A DNA stretch of 64,000 bases from Ophthalmolycus amberensis (GCA_024529925.1 JAFEUB010000815.1:1-64000); one strand, 5' to 3'. Numbered from the stretch's first letter, positions 35,901-50,440 are shown. Notes: generated from the sequence alone by a model not told the origin. Program-made: numbers and translations.

Positions 35901-36651
35901 AGATGAAAACACCCTGCAATTGATCTGGCTCTAATCTATGTCATGCATACACATACAGCCTATAAACATACAATTGTGAATATATATAACAAGTTTACAG
36001 AGTGCAAAGTGATGTCCTTAAATTGCTTACTTTGACCAACAAACAGTATAAAGGTACAACATTTATAATGAGAGAAAGCATTAAATCTTCACATTGGGTG
36101 CTGCAACAAGCACATTTTCCAAACTGTAACCAGCGAGTCTCCTGAGCAGCACAATAACAGCTTGGTGTTATGAGGTTTCTACAATGCAAAAGGGAGGTTT
36201 GCTAAATAGTGCATTTATACTATGACATTTTCCTTTATCTCTGTGAAGCAGGCACTCAGGCTCCTATACATTATACTTTCCCCTGCACACTCATGCCTAC
36301 TTCCACTGCTGATTTGCATCGACAACATATTACGAGCTGCTCTGCATCCATTCTCCCTCAGTCCCCTCATCATCGCTCTGCTCTCAGAATGAAGGGACTT
36401 TTTGCCCTCCAGTTGTGTGTCAGGCCTGAAAACGTGTGTCTGCCGCGCAGTCTTAATTATATCGCATTAGCCGCCATATCACGCGGAAAGGCGTCTGAAT
36501 AAAAGGAGTCGCTAAACACATTTAGCCTGTAGCTTTAGTCCTGTGGGTGTTCGGAGTCTGGCTGAGTGTGTCAGTGAGTCAGTGTGTGTGACTACATGGA
36601 GTTGCATGTGAGCAAATGAGAGCTTGTGTGGTTTGAGTGTCCCCATGTAAA

Positions 36652-36690
36652 GGTGTGTGTATGTGTGTGTGTGCGTGTGTGTGTGTGTGG
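36652..36690. repeat. (GT)n microsatellite, imperfect
   Basis: GT tract with AT and GC interruptions. Confidence 0.9.
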
Positions 36691-36772
36691 CTTTCTTTTT
36701 TACGATGTGACATTTGAACTGCATACCGAAGTATGCAGACAGTCATATAAATGCATATTACTTGGTTAGATG

Positions 36773-36775
<3 letters not shown>

Positions 36776-36819
<44 letters not shown>
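36776..36819. repeat. (GT)n microsatellite
   Basis: About 21 uninterrupted GT units. Confidence 0.95.
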
Positions 36820-36821
<2 letters not shown>

Positions 36822-39800
36822 ATCTCCAACCAAGTGCATGCATATTGTTAGTCTGTTGGCCCATGACGCAGACCATTTGATCCACGTTTCTCAGTCAAAT
36901 TGATGCAGGCAGTGTCATACAGATGTGTACTGCCCAGGGGTTTTCATCGGTCTCCTCCAATCCCCCGCTAACGTGCAGCTCTGTGGTCTGTGCGCAGATG
37001 TAAACCAAACAGGTCATCTGAAATAAATTTTCTCTCTGTCCTTTGAGATTTAGCTGGCAGTTTACAACGCCAACTGATAGGGTTTGTTTCAACATATAAT
37101 CTCCCCTCCTGTTAAAATCATCTTTCAAACTGCTGTTTAATCTTCCAGCGGATTATCCTTGTGAAAAAACGGCATGGATATTCTGCTGTCTTCATAACCC
37201 CTGCAACCAACTCTCCCTTCTCACACGGACAGATGATGGGTGGCATAAATCCAATGACGCAGGACTATTTGTTCCAACTTTCATTTGACGTCATTCTACA
37301 TCATTTAGTTTTGAGGTGATTGAAAAAAAAATGTACTTGTGACCTACCTACACAAGGTATAGAATCGTTTCACGTGGTTTATTTAGCGTGAAGGCCCAGT
37401 ATACCTGTCAAAGTATCCATGTGGATATGCTATTTCACCCAGCGTGGCGATGTCCACCAAATTTGTGAGCAGAGCCTCTCACACACTGCTATTTTCTCCT
37501 CCATGCTATCTTTACATAACATGGCCCGCCAGATGGCTTGCACAGAACCATCTGAGAAGCCGTCATTGGAAACTGTTTGGGAAAAGGGCAGGCACTTTCA
37601 AACTAAAGAAGACTGCTTTTGACACACTACACTTGGAAAGCTTCCCACAGATATTGGAAGTGTAACAGAGATGTGACGGAGTTTTGAAGCTATCTGTGCA
37701 GTAATAGTGAATCAATGGAAGCAGTAAATGCAAAGTGCAAAAGAACAGCATCTGCATTCCTCACAATCATCTCATTGAATTGCTGTATACTGGACAGTCT
37801 CTGCAAAAGTAATTATATGTCACAATTTAGAACAGTTCAAAGGTCCTTGGCCACCTGAGTGTTCCTTGGCAACTCCTGAAATCTCTATGCAAATTGTGTT
37901 GAACATATAACTTAAATAGAATAAAATAATTAGATAATTAAATATATAACCAACTGGAAAAAAATCAACAACTAAGCACAAACTGATCGAGTCACAGTGT
38001 CACTGCCTCTTCCACCAGCCAACCCTTGTTTAGGGCCTAGAGAGAGGTTTGTTAAAAATCCAAATGGTGGCTTTTCCAAGGACTTTCTGCTGATCGTCAT
38101 CTATTGTGACTACATGGACACATTAACGCCAATGGGAAGAAGTATGAATCACTCCTACTAAACTGAAATAAACTTTAAATTCTAGTCTTTCACGTTCTCA
38201 CTGTTTGTCGCTGTCGTGCGGCTTTTCCCTGTCTGCTAACTGGAGTTTTTCTCTGCTTCGTTCTGTCGTTCCCCATGCAGTGTTATTAGTCTCAGTCTTG
38301 CCTCTTTCTGTGTGCAAACAGAGCCCGACAACTAATTCAAAGTTAAAATTGTATGCATTTCCATTCATGAAATTTCTCTCATTAGTAGTACAGTTTTGAA
38401 TGAACTGCTGAAATATTCTGGCAGCTGCTTACTTGCTTTTGTGCAGTTTATGTTGATTAGTCTCTGCTGAGAGGAAGACAAAACACTCTGGAGGATGTCA
38501 ATTTATGTTTTTTTCTCCAACACAGACTCCTTAATTAATTAAGCACAGTCAGCCTCCTCGGCGTTGATTCACTATACGAATTGAGATCTTTATTCCATGA
38601 ATCCAGGATAATAAATATGTACTCCTCAGAAATCACTTGGGTTGCCACCTGCTTATTTGCTTGTCAAGATAGGGGTGTGATTGAAATTGCAATTTGGGAT
38701 TGTCAAGTGCGTTGATGAAAGACAAGGAGCTCCAGGTAGTTTCAATTAGAGAACTTCCATTGAGGGATCAAAATATTGACTTCTACGTTAAAAAAGAAAG
38801 AGAGACACCTATTTTTGTATTTTTACAAAGACATGTTTGCTTGCTACACACGATCTGAAAGAATCAATAGTTCTTTGATATTTTTGATGGTTCGGATTAA
38901 CTGGAATTTGTCATGCTTTCCTCAAAAGAATCACTTTACATTACTTGCTATCCATCTATTTTATCTATCTATTTATTTATAGCATTTAAGGCACATGTTT
39001 ATATTTGGAAAATGATTGATATTGTTTATATTGGATGTAAGATATGATATTGTTATACATTATATATTCTCAAATAATTTACGCTTTCTTTGCATGCTAA
39101 AATAAAAGTAAATATTATTTTACTTAAAATTTCTCGGAGGGAAGGACTACGTGTATGCAAGAAGAACGCACATCGGCGGTGTGTTTGAGTGTCTTTCAGC
39201 TTAGCTTCGATAAACCCATTGTACTTTACCTGTAGCACCACTAAACTATAGCTATAAAGAGTGAAAAGAGAGAAACTATTAGACTTGTTTTTGATGTGTA
39301 AACAAGCAGCTGTTTGCCAAATGAACTTTATAAGGTTATAATAGGTCAGTGTTGTTTTCACAGCTTATTTCTGCCCCCTGACGGCCAAAAATAGGTTTTA
39401 AGTATTTTCTATTCTTCTTTTTTCCTCTCCTCTGCCTCAACCTCTCTTCCTGCTACTCTGTCATTCTGCTATCATTCACCTCCAAGAAGCGTCAACGTCT
39501 CCACATTATCTCAGGGCCGTTTGTGCACCATGCTGAGTGATGGATGGAGTGAGTGTTTGTGCTGGCAGATGAGTGGAGGGCTAAGGTCTTCTTTATCCAT
39601 CTGCTACCTGTCATTCCTTCACATCAGGCCTCTCATATGTTGTTTCTTTCCGTCGCTCTCTCTCTATAAATATCCTACTTTCCCCTCCGGACTCGCACGC
39701 TTTCATTATGTTGTGACAGGGTTAAAAGGTGAGAGTGCTCAGTTCCCTCCATATTGCCCGGCGCTACTGTGCAAGTAGTCATCGATCCGGCTTTTAAACT

Positions 39801-40639
39801 GACTCGCCGCCCACCCATGGGTCTGTAAAAGTGACACTAAGGAGTCACATCGGGGCCTGAGAGATATGATCAGTGTCCGCAAACTGATGGACTGTCTGAG
39901 CGCTGTGGCAGAGGCTGTCTGCGGGGAGATAAGCAAGTGTAGCGCAGTCAAGTGAACTCCACAGACATGCCCCTTGACAAAAGCTACAGTAGGCAGCTCT
40001 GATTTCATTTTACGTAATTAGCTTTTTATCTTTGCTGCAAGAATGAATGGCTTTACCAGTGGAGGACAACGTATAGTAAAGTAAAATATGATCAGTGACA
40101 TTTGTGTCTTTATTTCTTTTACTGTATTGACATACAAGATTGATTACTGACAACCCTGTCAAATGACTCCAGCATCATGTCTGCATATTGATATTTTGTA
40201 AAGAAAAAAAGGTGACCTCGAATCAGTGTGGGTTACAACATGTCCAGGAAACAGAAAACAGGCAATAGTGGAGTTTCTGCAGGTTTATAGAAAATAAAAA
40301 ATGTGAGCTGGTTGCAAGCTGACTGACAAAATACTGTGAGTAGTTTTGGCCTGAGAGGAAACACACCATTTTGTTTCCAGCAGTCGGTTTCAGTTAAACA
40401 TCCTGTTGCTATAGTAGCAACCACTACTAACACAGTTCCACAGACAGCGTTATATCCAAATTCACTCCCATTCTCTCCAGCCAAAGGGGTTCATTGTCGT
40501 TCTCTACCTGTCCACCAGATGCCCTCAGACCACCTGCTCCAGTCACCTAACTCCCTCATCCACATGCTCACCTGTTTCAATTTCCCCCTAATCCCAATCT
40601 CCACACTTACGGACTCGCAGACTTTGAGACTCGTTCTGT

Positions 40640-41060
40640 GATGGTTACTAGTACTGGCGCACGGGAACCTAAAAGCACGACACAGAGACAAATATACAAG
40701 GACAGTTCAATTATTAGAGTTCAGGTATAGGGTCAAAACCTGGACATCAGTCACACAGGCAAACCAATCCAAAAAGGGGCAGGCAGAGAATCCAAGGTCG
40801 AAAACAGGCAGATCTGGAATAGTAACAAGGATAACGCTGGAGAGCTTGGCACTAACACACAAGACAATCTGGCAGGGATCAAGTGCAAGTGAAACGGCCT
40901 AAAATAGTGAGGAGAATGGGCTGCAGGTGAGATGGGCGTGGAAGACCAGGTGAGGGGAATGAGTGATGACACGGTGTGGGAGGACCTGAAACGAGAGGAG
41001 AGTGAGAGAAACAGGCAGGCAGAATCAAAACAATCGAAGATGTAGTGGAATTTGTGACAC
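40640..41060. repeat. Probable teleost dispersed repeat (CAGGTGAGGGGAATGA-type)
   Basis: The words TCAGGTATAGGGTCAAAACC, GGCAGGCAGAGAATCCAAGG, AACAGGCAGATCTGG, CTGCAGGTGAGATGGGCG and CAGGTGAGGGGAATGA occur in the order seen in a family of fish non-autonomous repeats. I cannot define the ends: a TGTGA-like word is present near both sides, but no clean terminal repeat or target duplication was found. Confidence 0.4.
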
Positions 41061-42564
41061 CCGCAAAGTCCGTGAGGGTTTAGGGCTCTCCCACCGTCAA
41101 ATCGTGTTTGATGGCTCTCTCGAAGACATTTTGAGCCCTTTATGAACACTTTCTGTAAGTCTGCATTTCTGCAAACTTTGCCCAAGGGAATTACCCACAA
41201 TTCACAGCAACGTTCAAGCCCATTGTGATTGCATTTCGAGGAGTGACGTTGTGACGCCGGATACTGCTCTGGTAGCGGCAGCAATCTATGAACATATTTT
41301 CATAAATAACATTTGAGTTAAATTACGAGTGGTCGTCAGAAGAGTAAGAAGGGAAGGGAATAGTCCTGGATACTTCAGTAACAGCTGCAACAGACAGCTT
41401 CTGGTATATCGTCGTTCCCCTGGGAGTCAACCAGCTGTCACAGATGTTACCCAGGATGTGCAAAGAGGCAGGGACACACCCGTTTCACACCAACCACAGC
41501 CTGAGAGCCACTGCCAAACAGAAACTGTCTAAAAGGGGCACTTGGCAGCGAGTGGGCATAGGTGATATATGTTTTGTACAAACAACAGAGACTATGATGT
41601 GAATTGTGATTCATAATGAGTGGCAGAACATAAAAAGTATAAATTGTTTGTCTTGCAGGTCCGAGCATCCATTGAGGGCAGGAAACGATGGAGCAACGTT
41701 CTGTTTGATCAAGGTGTTAACCCATCAGAATCACACATGCCACCAACTGACAGTATTTCACTGGTTGCACAGTAAATGGAAACACACAGATACATGTACA
41801 TGATGCAAAGTAGCTGGCCTGTGGTTACTCCAGTGTGCAGGAGAATGTTCGCCTAACTTGTAGTTCCAGTCCAGTTGCACAACAATTTGTCTACAAATCA
41901 TAATCTTTTGTCACTTATTACTGATAACTAATTGTATAGCTGCTGTGTAAAAGCATTATAACACTCAAGGCCGTGCTGTTGTACTGGATATCAGCACGGC
42001 TGGGATTTGGTCGTAGGTGCGAATACAATATAAGAAAACAAACTGCAATTTGTTTGTATACTGATAACCAAATGATGCTAGCTTTATGAGGTCAATGTGT
42101 TGCTCATGCAACATATTACCAACTGTTATTCAATGTTGGGCTAACACTTTTTTTTTAACACACTCAATAATAACACATGGTTTGACACATTAGTACCGTC
42201 AGTTTGTCATTTGATCTTTAACTAATGGTTTGTTGCTGACAACATGTTTGAGATTCATCAACAACCTATTGATTCAGTGGTCATTTACAAATGGAGATTC
42301 ATATATTTTTTTTAATGATTAATTTTTAATACATAATGGCTGAAACATGCTGTGTGATGTATAATTTTTTTAACATATTCAGGTGTCGAGTGTACTTCAC
42401 GGAGGGGTGGTCAATACTATTGCATCACACCTCGGTGTGCCTTGAGATTGAGCTACAAATGAGAACTCTTTCAGGTTTGTGGGCACTGTGAGCAGAGAAG
42501 CAGATTATTTATAGAAGAGTGAAAGCAGCTGGTTTGCAGCATGCCTGTACTGCTAATGAGGCCT

Positions 42565-42566
<2 letters not shown>

Positions 42567-42637
<71 letters not shown>
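42567..42637. repeat. (TG)n microsatellite
   Basis: About 35 uninterrupted TG units, the longest GT tract in the window. Confidence 0.95.
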
Positions 42638-42639
<2 letters not shown>

Positions 42640-43134
42640 GTTTGTAATACGCTATGTGTTTATATTTGAAGGTGGTGGAGCCAGTGTGTAAATATCAGAA
42701 GTCACAATATATCTGTAAAGCTCATTACTTTGTGGCTTCTGGGACATTTTGGTCACACTATCAATTTTGACATTGGACACTCATTTAGTCAAGAAATACA
42801 TCAAAGGCTCGCAGAACTTGCACAGTTTCAAATGCGAAAGGTTTTTCCCAAAGAGCAAATGACAAACCAAGAGTGAGTGTGAAGCAGCAAAAAACGAGGC
42901 CTGTATTAAATTCTAAAATCATAGTGATTATAAGCAGATGACAGCACAATTTCAGAGCAAAATAAGAAAGCTGTAACTGGTGTGCAGCAGTTTCTTCCAG
43001 GTGAGACCATGACTCAGACTGGCACATGGTAGTTAGAAGTCTTGATTTAGGGTAAACACTCTTTAGAGTAGTCTCATGTGTCACAGACCTGCGTCCTCTG
43101 GATGCTTTGTAATATTTGTGTCAGTGCATTGGGG

Positions 43135-43136
<2 letters not shown>

Positions 43137-43176
<40 letters not shown>

Positions 43177-43183
43177 TGTGTGA
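43137..43183. repeat. (GT)n microsatellite
   Basis: About 23 GT units with one AT interruption. Confidence 0.95.
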
Positions 43184-46044
43184 GCACACCTGCTGCGCTT
43201 TCACACGTCTGTCAGTAAGTCCCCGCGCTGGCTTCTTCTTGTGTCAGTATGATTCTCTCTGTTCCTCTTTCTGACCAGCTACTTGTCCAATTACAGCATC
43301 TCTTAGGCTTTTCGTCTCTAAGCTCCCTATTCCATTCCCCATGGTGTGTCATTTTTATTTCTGTCCTAGATCCACCTTTGTTATCCGCTCTCCGTTAATC
43401 GTCTCTAGGTCACACTCTGTTGTCTTTTTCCTCTCTGTCAATCTACACCTACCTTTCTCCACTCGCATTATATTTTGTGTTATTCTGCAGCTACAGCCAT
43501 CATCTTAACTTAGCATAAAGACTGAAAGCAGGGCGAAACCACTATCCTGGCTCAATTAAAAGGATTTTTTTTTTAATCCACTCAAATGTAAATCAAGGGG
43601 AAATCAGGGGAATCAAGCTAATAGGCTGCTGGCTGTAGTTTCATATTTAGTTTACAGACATGGAATTGGTATCAATCTCTAACCCTCTGCAAGTAGGTGA
43701 GACAGTGTAGCCTACAGCCCCAAATATCAAACAAGGAATTTGTAAATGTGACGTTATATTTGGACATCTTTTGTTTTTCCCAACCTAGCTGCTTGTGAAA
43801 GGTTTCCTTTCTTGATACGATGACATTACCATGACCCGTGTCATATGGTCGACAGCTTTAGCTCGTGTATGAAAATGTACATTTAACCGCCTAAGAAAAA
43901 CAACACTGCAAGTGAATTCTGCTTAACAACAGACTTTTACATGTTTGTTATCTTGTGAATTGTATTCGAGTAATCTTTTTAATCTGGGCCTGATCCGTCC
44001 TTTCCTCGTGTTTCAGTGCAGGCTAGGACATGAGCAGATGGTTGTTGTGTGAATGTGCGTGTGCCAAGATATGTTTGCACTGTTGATGTTTGTGAATACT
44101 TGCGCATATAGGCTATACAGTTTGCGTTTGCTGCACAAGTTATTCTGCATTGTCATCTTCACATTTAAACTCTTTCTGCTTTGCTCAACAAGTCTGTAGA
44201 CGATCACTCTGATCAGGTAATAAAACACACAACAGAAGAGCAGATACTGTGAGTCATACTTCATGTCTGCCCATGTCTTGCAGCACTTGCTTTTAGTAGC
44301 CTTCCTCTGCCCCGAACCAAGATGATTTCCTGTAGAATAAAGTGAATTGATGATGACCGAATGAAATATGAATTTCAATGACGCACCGTATTTCTGTAAC
44401 CAGCTAAATACACTAACCCTGTCAGTTCCCAGAGTTTTGGACTGTTGATATGAGAACATGACTGCTTCCGAAACACTTTTTATAGGTTAGTAGCAATGCA
44501 TTGGTTGTGATGAAAGAGGAGATTTGATACACTTGTCAGGTAATAGTTTGCAGTGTTCAAACTGCCTAAGTGGACTGACTCACATGAGACACAGCAGTTT
44601 ATTTGTGAGAAATGTACATCTCAGCCATTATTGATATTGTTCTATGTCAGTCAAGAATCCAGTGAGTAAAAACTTTCAAAGGGCGACATTGTTTCATTTC
44701 CCTGAAAGTAAACCAAATCATTCAAAGTCTTATCAAAATGCTTGAAAAGTTGATATTTGAATGATGCACGTTTTTGGAAAGGCCTGTGTGAGTTGGCCGT
44801 GGTTGTGGTACCATTTCCTCTGAGGCCTTATTTTCACATGGAGATTTGATATCATCAAAATTCATCGCCTTTGAGAAATTGCCTCGAGGAAAATTTCCCA
44901 GTTCCATCTCTCTTCATTTTACCATCGAATTGCACGCTTCTCTCTACATTTTAGCGGGCAGGAAGAAGAAGAAGAAAGAATTCAATCATTATAAGAAGAT
45001 AACCTTTAGACTGCAGCTGTTTACTTGCAGAGTAATTGTTTCCTTGAAAACCTGTTTCTCTGCTGATGCTTTGGGTTTTGTAGAATACAATCTTATCACT
45101 TCTATTGCTCTGTCCTCTTCTCCATCTGTCCCTCTCTTCAATGTATTCTCTCGTCCCTTTTTTCTTCCAAAATTCTCACTTTCTCAGTCTCATAGCCTCA
45201 CACACTCCTCTGTCTGCTGTTCAAGCATAATTGGGAGTTTTACAGAATTTTGGTCACAATAATGACTGCACATATCTATTCATTTCTCATCTCTGCCATC
45301 TTTTTACTTTTAACCCCCTGTTTTTCTCTCTCTCTATTCTCACTCCTTGTCTCTCTCTCAATATTACAACCTCTATCATCAACCACCCTCTGCGCTCTGT
45401 CCTCGCCCTCTGTTCTTGATGGTGCTTTTGATGGAATAGGAGTTGGAGGAATAGCTGATAGTTTCCTCTTTCCTGTGAATGCAAATTATTTCATCTGTTA
45501 TGATGAAAGAAACAAGTATTCTCTGCCATCCAACGCATTGCTATTTTTACAATGCAATAACTGTCATTTCAATGTAAGCCTGAATCCCACACACTAAGGT
45601 TTGGTTGCAGTCAGTCATGGGAAAATGATCTTGTGATTGAAATTTGCTTTTGTGAATTTGAAATTTGCTTCTTTTTGGTAATTACATTTTCTCGTTTATA
45701 GAAATGTAATTTTCAGCCGTGCAATTGTGATTTTTAGTTACTTGCACGAGAGCCAATCTTGCCTCCTAAAATGGACATTTCTACACTACTTATTGGTTTT
45801 GCTAAAAAAGAGAAAACATTATTCTTACTGGCAATGTTTTTTTTTTATGGAGGAAATATTCTGTTCTTGTACTGAACAAGTCATTGGTAGATGGTGGGCA
45901 CAGGGTTCTGACATCTGGAGACAACGGTTTGCGCTCTACTAAACCACTTTGAGTAAGCTTTAAAAAAAATGTGGGTTTTGTTCTTCGCTGCCTAAACATA
46001 ACCATATAAAGTTCTCGACTCAAAAATGTGCTTTGAAGCAATCG

Positions 46045-46480
46045 TGGCTAAACCGTGGAATTACAACGTTGGGTCCGTCGCATGATGCAATTGGCCCGAA
46101 ACCTTTTCCCATTGACTCACATTGAGAAAGAGACCTCTGTAACTCAGCGGATACATTGTAAAGTTGTAAAATGCACTGATAGCCAAAACCAGGGTTATTT
46201 TACTTCCTCTGTCCATGTGAATGAGAACGAGGCTTGACTTTGGATTGGGAGTAGGTTTTGAAGGAATTGCTATAGACACTTGCTCTATGGGCCCCATAAT
46301 GCAGAAACTCACCCGAAGATCCGGGTTATTTTATACTTGAACGTCAAACTTTGGATGCTTCATGTGCCACTGAGCAACTTTCACAGTAATGAACGCGGTG
46401 CGTATCCAGTTTTTGTTATACGTACATGATTCATCCATTGAAGGGAAAAAGTTTGTCGACCTTTATCTCAGTTGTCGTGC
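46045..46480. repeat. Teleost dispersed repeat with TTACAACGTTGGGTCCGTCG motif
   Basis: The sequence TTACAACGTTGGGTCCGTCG, then CTCAGCGGATACATTGTAAA, GGCTTGACTTTGGATTGGGA, TGCTCTATGGGCCCCATAAT and CACCCGAAGATCCGGGTTAT matches an interspersed repeat that I recall as frequent and well preserved in fish. Its class is unknown to me, and no terminal repeats are obvious. Confidence 0.45.
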
Positions 46481-49400
46481 AACTACAAGCAGGATTTTTC
46501 TGATTTGATGATTTCAGCTAGTTTGGAAACCAAATGTGATCCAATATGTGTCCAACATGTGTACTGTGGAAACCTGAAACCACCTTTCATTAATTTCAAC
46601 TGAAAATAAAAGTTTTGCTAACCCACTTCCCTCAGCCGATGTAACATCCCTATTGTGCCTAATAGAGATCATTTTAAACCAATATGAATGTCAAACTTCA
46701 AAGTTATGAATATGGATCTCAATTCATAGCTACTCCTCAAGTGGCAACAAATGCAAGATTCAAAGGCAGATTGTCTCAGCAAAGCAAGATTAGCCTCCAG
46801 TCAATTTGTCAGGCAGAAGAAAACACAGAAAACAATAAGCCAAACCAGAAGAACTGCAATGTGGGCAATTAATCACTGTTATTTTCTTTCTCTCTACACT
46901 TGTGGTTATGTGGTTATTATGTCCTTCGGACCTAAATCCCCTCAGCAGTATTACTGTATAACTGGACCCGTGGTGCTATTTTTCTTAGTTGTCAACGTTT
47001 CAGAAGTCAATAATACTACCACCTGTAGAAAGTCGTACTTAATTATGTCTGTGATTAGTTAAACAAAGTACGTTTCATTTATCTCCATCAAACATGCATT
47101 AACAGTTTAGTTGATTTATATTACTTAGAACGAAACTACAGAAGGAAAAGTGCATGGTATATTATATATCTACTCTTTTAATATATATGAACAAAGTGTG
47201 TAAGTTATAGCGAGCCATGTTTACAGACACTGAGACCAAATATGAGTAAAAAAAAGAAATTGAATCAGATGTCACATCATTAAGCTCCAACTCTGGGGCT
47301 GATGTTCCGGTGGTGTAGCAGAGGGATTGGGGCTGGAGAGGGCATGAGGACGGAAGCCTGGATCAGTGCCCTGGCTCAGAGCTAAATCCCATCTCATCCC
47401 CATCAGTATGGAAGAGATGAGAGCAGCTGAGATAACTTGGAGCTAAGCCCCAAAATGCAGCTCTGATTTTAAGTAGCTGGCTGAGGCTGTGGACAGCTGT
47501 CTGTCATTCTCTCTCCTCCTCCTCCTTGACTCCTGTCCCTGTTTCTTCCTCTTTTGCAACATCTGTCTCAGTCTGTCTCTCCCAGTTCATCTGCCCTTTC
47601 CTTCTCCTCTCCTTACACTCTCTTTTCAAATTGTCTCATTAGTGGATGTGCCCATGGCAACTTGATGCCATCCTGTGACCCTATATCCCAGCAGGCCTCC
47701 AATCAACACACAGCAGGTTGCTCAAAGTGGAGGACCATCCCTTTCTTTCACCCCACCCTCAATTTGTTCCCTCTCCCTATGCCATCGTGCCTTCCTTTAT
47801 TCTCCTCCTCCCCATCTATTTGCACCATTAGGGGCTGACGTCGCTTCTCATCCAGTGTGGCACTTTTTTAGTAATACCTAAGCAACTGTACACCTCACTT
47901 GTTGTTAGATTCAAATTAGTGAGGTACTGTCAAGATATGGGGCCAATGTGCGGCACTAATAAGAGCATGAGAAGAAATCTGCAGCTCCTAAAAGGTGACA
48001 TACCGTTTGTATCTAATAAAAACAGCTCCAATTCTAGACACAGAACCTAATGTGTGTGGCACTTCAACCTAGACATTTTAAGTATCCTGCAATTCATTCA
48101 ATAAAGCAGCTAGTGTTCACAGCATACTAAAAAAAATACCAAAGCAGGACATGCAGTAATATGTGGCTGGAGCTACAGTATATCTGGGCCATATATCTGT
48201 TAGAGCAGCTTTATTTGGCTCGTTCAGGCAAGTTGAGGCCAAATCAAAGTATGACAGCGACAGATTAAATGTCGCTTTATCAGCAGAGGACGGCGGAAAT
48301 CCCTTGATATTATTTTCAGTGAGATCCCACCTGATTCTTGTTTTCATGTGATAGATAAATAAAGCAGGAAGAGGAGGTTTAAAGCTACTGATGGAGGGAG
48401 ATATTATGGATCACACTGTGATACAGGTGCCATGTTGCTCCCCTCAGAAGCATACACATCTCTTTCTTCCACACATTCTCCTTTTTTTTTGCTCAGCAGT
48501 AAAAAACACACAAGCTTGGTTGAAAATATATCAGATTTGTGCCTGTCCTTAATAGCCTGATGTCTACTTTCGGTTAAGCAGTTTACACGTAGTGTTACCA
48601 AATATATTTTCTACACAGTGCTCTGCATGGCTGTATGCTATTTATATTTGATTTGTTGCTGTAGTTTTTGAGGACCTCGCTTCCTTTCCTATCAATTGGG
48701 CAAAATATTATAAAAATCTTCAAAGCACAACCGGAAATCCACCACAGAATTGAGTCAACACAAAACTTCTAAAGTAGCAGTCTTTGCACATATTTATGAA
48801 GGTAGCATTTATTGCAAGACTATTTCATTGCATTACATCATACGCAAAAACAAAACACCAATATATCATTCTTTTTTCCCCTGGCCACCCAGTGTATATG
48901 TTCAGAGAGATCAAGAATAGCTGAAACATTCTCTCTGAAAGTGTTGTGGCATGATTTTATTACTCTTCATATCAAATTATGGGTGACATTACACTAATCA
49001 AAAGCTAAAGATGATGATAATACTGATACTGATAATAATGAAGGACAGTATCAGGAGTCCAGAGCTGGCAGTTAGACTCTGCTCTATTGACCAGGTCATT
49101 GCAAATTATTGCATTTCTGTGCGACCGGATACTGATTTTTCCTCGTTACATGAAAGAATTGTTGACTGAACCAAGCTGCCAGTGTCTCCCCTCTTTACAG
49201 TATATTTCTCACATTACAGCCTCTCCTCTACCTCTCTAATCATCTAGCATGCACACATACATCGCTACAGTGAATACAGTTGTTTGAACTTAGCGGAAAC
49301 ATTGCCCTATTTCAATGTTTTGCATGATGCTCTGTAGAGATACACATGCAGGCACATCTGGCATCAGTGGCGTAGACCGAGCATTGAGACTTTCAGGTGA

Positions 49401-49944
49401 TGTTGCTATTTATAGACTCTTTTAATACGGCTGCATAAACCAAATATTAAGCATGAAGCTGAATGTCATGGTCTGTCTTGAGCATCTAGTGGTGGCACTG
49501 ATGTCTTTACTCGTAAACGGTCTGTGGATTCATGCTGCCATATTTTTGTGCATGCTTTTTGCAAGAAATAATTTTGCTGGTTCAAAAATCTTCATTAGAC
49601 AAAAAAAGTGTGTTCTCAGTTTCTGTATGTAGGATTGTGTTCCTGTCAGAAGACGTTTTGTTCTTCAGGTATAATCCTAAAGTTGGACTGTAATAAACCC
49701 TCATTGAGCATGACTTAATCTGTTTGGACAGTTGGGGAAATGATAATGATGCTGTTGTGGTATGTCTGCTGGGTGAGAGGAGCAATCAACAATTTGTACG
49801 ATTTGTAGAGGGGAAGGACTAGACATCCATGGTGCCAAAAGCTGTAGTATAAGCTATTTGACATGAATTTAGAATTTAGTTATGTTGGCTGCGGCTTATT
49901 ATTTAAAAAATATTTTGAGAAACTATCTTTGTGCACCCATTAAA

Positions 49945-49999
49945 CTCCCCCCCCCCCTCTCTCTCTCACTCTCTCTCTCTCCCACACACACACACACAC
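49945..49999. repeat. Compound C-run / (CT)n / (CA)n microsatellite
   Basis: Poly-C, then CT-rich units, then about ten CA units. Confidence 0.9.
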
Positions 50000-50192
50000 A
50001 GTGCTGCCCATTTACTTGGGAGCTCCAAACTAAAGACAAAGCCTCTGTCAAGTGGGATTTAGCAGCGACATGGGCAGAGCTGGCTGAAACTGAGTGACAT
50101 CATTTGGAAGCGGCTCCTCTTCTGCATGAACAGGAGGTGTATAAAAGGAGCTGGAGGAGGACATGGAGCAGTGTGATGTGTTAGACATGTTC

Positions 50193-50279
50193 GGTGTGTG
50201 TGTGTGTGTGTGTGTGGTGTGTGTGTGCGCGTGTGTGTGTGCGTGTGTGTGTGTGTGTGTGTGTGCGTGTGTGTGTGTT
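50193..50279. repeat. (GT)n microsatellite, imperfect
   Basis: About 87 bp of GT with GG and GC interruptions. Confidence 0.93.
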
Positions 50280-50404
50280 TAAGTACCCCATGGTGTGTGA
50301 TTCCTGTCTGTCTGTTTGGGAGACTTTCAACAGGAGATAAGCGTGATGATGCCGTTACAGTTGTCTGGCAGGTTTGTAATCAGTCATTACTGAGAGTGAG
50401 AGAT

Positions 50405-50440
50405 ACGGAGAGAGAGAGAGAGAGGGAGAGAGAGAGAGAG
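50405..50440. repeat. (GA)n microsatellite
   Basis: GA tract with one GG interruption, about 130 bp after the neighbouring GT tract. Confidence 0.9.

Larger units (their letters stand above)
32993..40639. other. Gene-free block
   Basis: No convincing exon was found. It contains GT-rich microsatellites (36652-36690 and 36776-36819). Repeat-free, AT-rich and possibly regulatory stretches lie at 36360-36500 and 38470-38760. A perfect 11-bp palindrome with a 2-nt spacer, AATAATAACCA/TGGTTATTATT, lies at 33121-33144. Confidence 0.35.
41061..46044. other. Gene-free block
   Basis: No convincing exon was found. A segment at 41090-41290 (CpG-containing, with GACGCCGGATACTGCTCTGG) has a word related to the 30.9-kb repeat and may be another dispersed element. 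The pyrimidine-rich stretch at 45100-45420 explains long open frames there. Confidence 0.35.
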
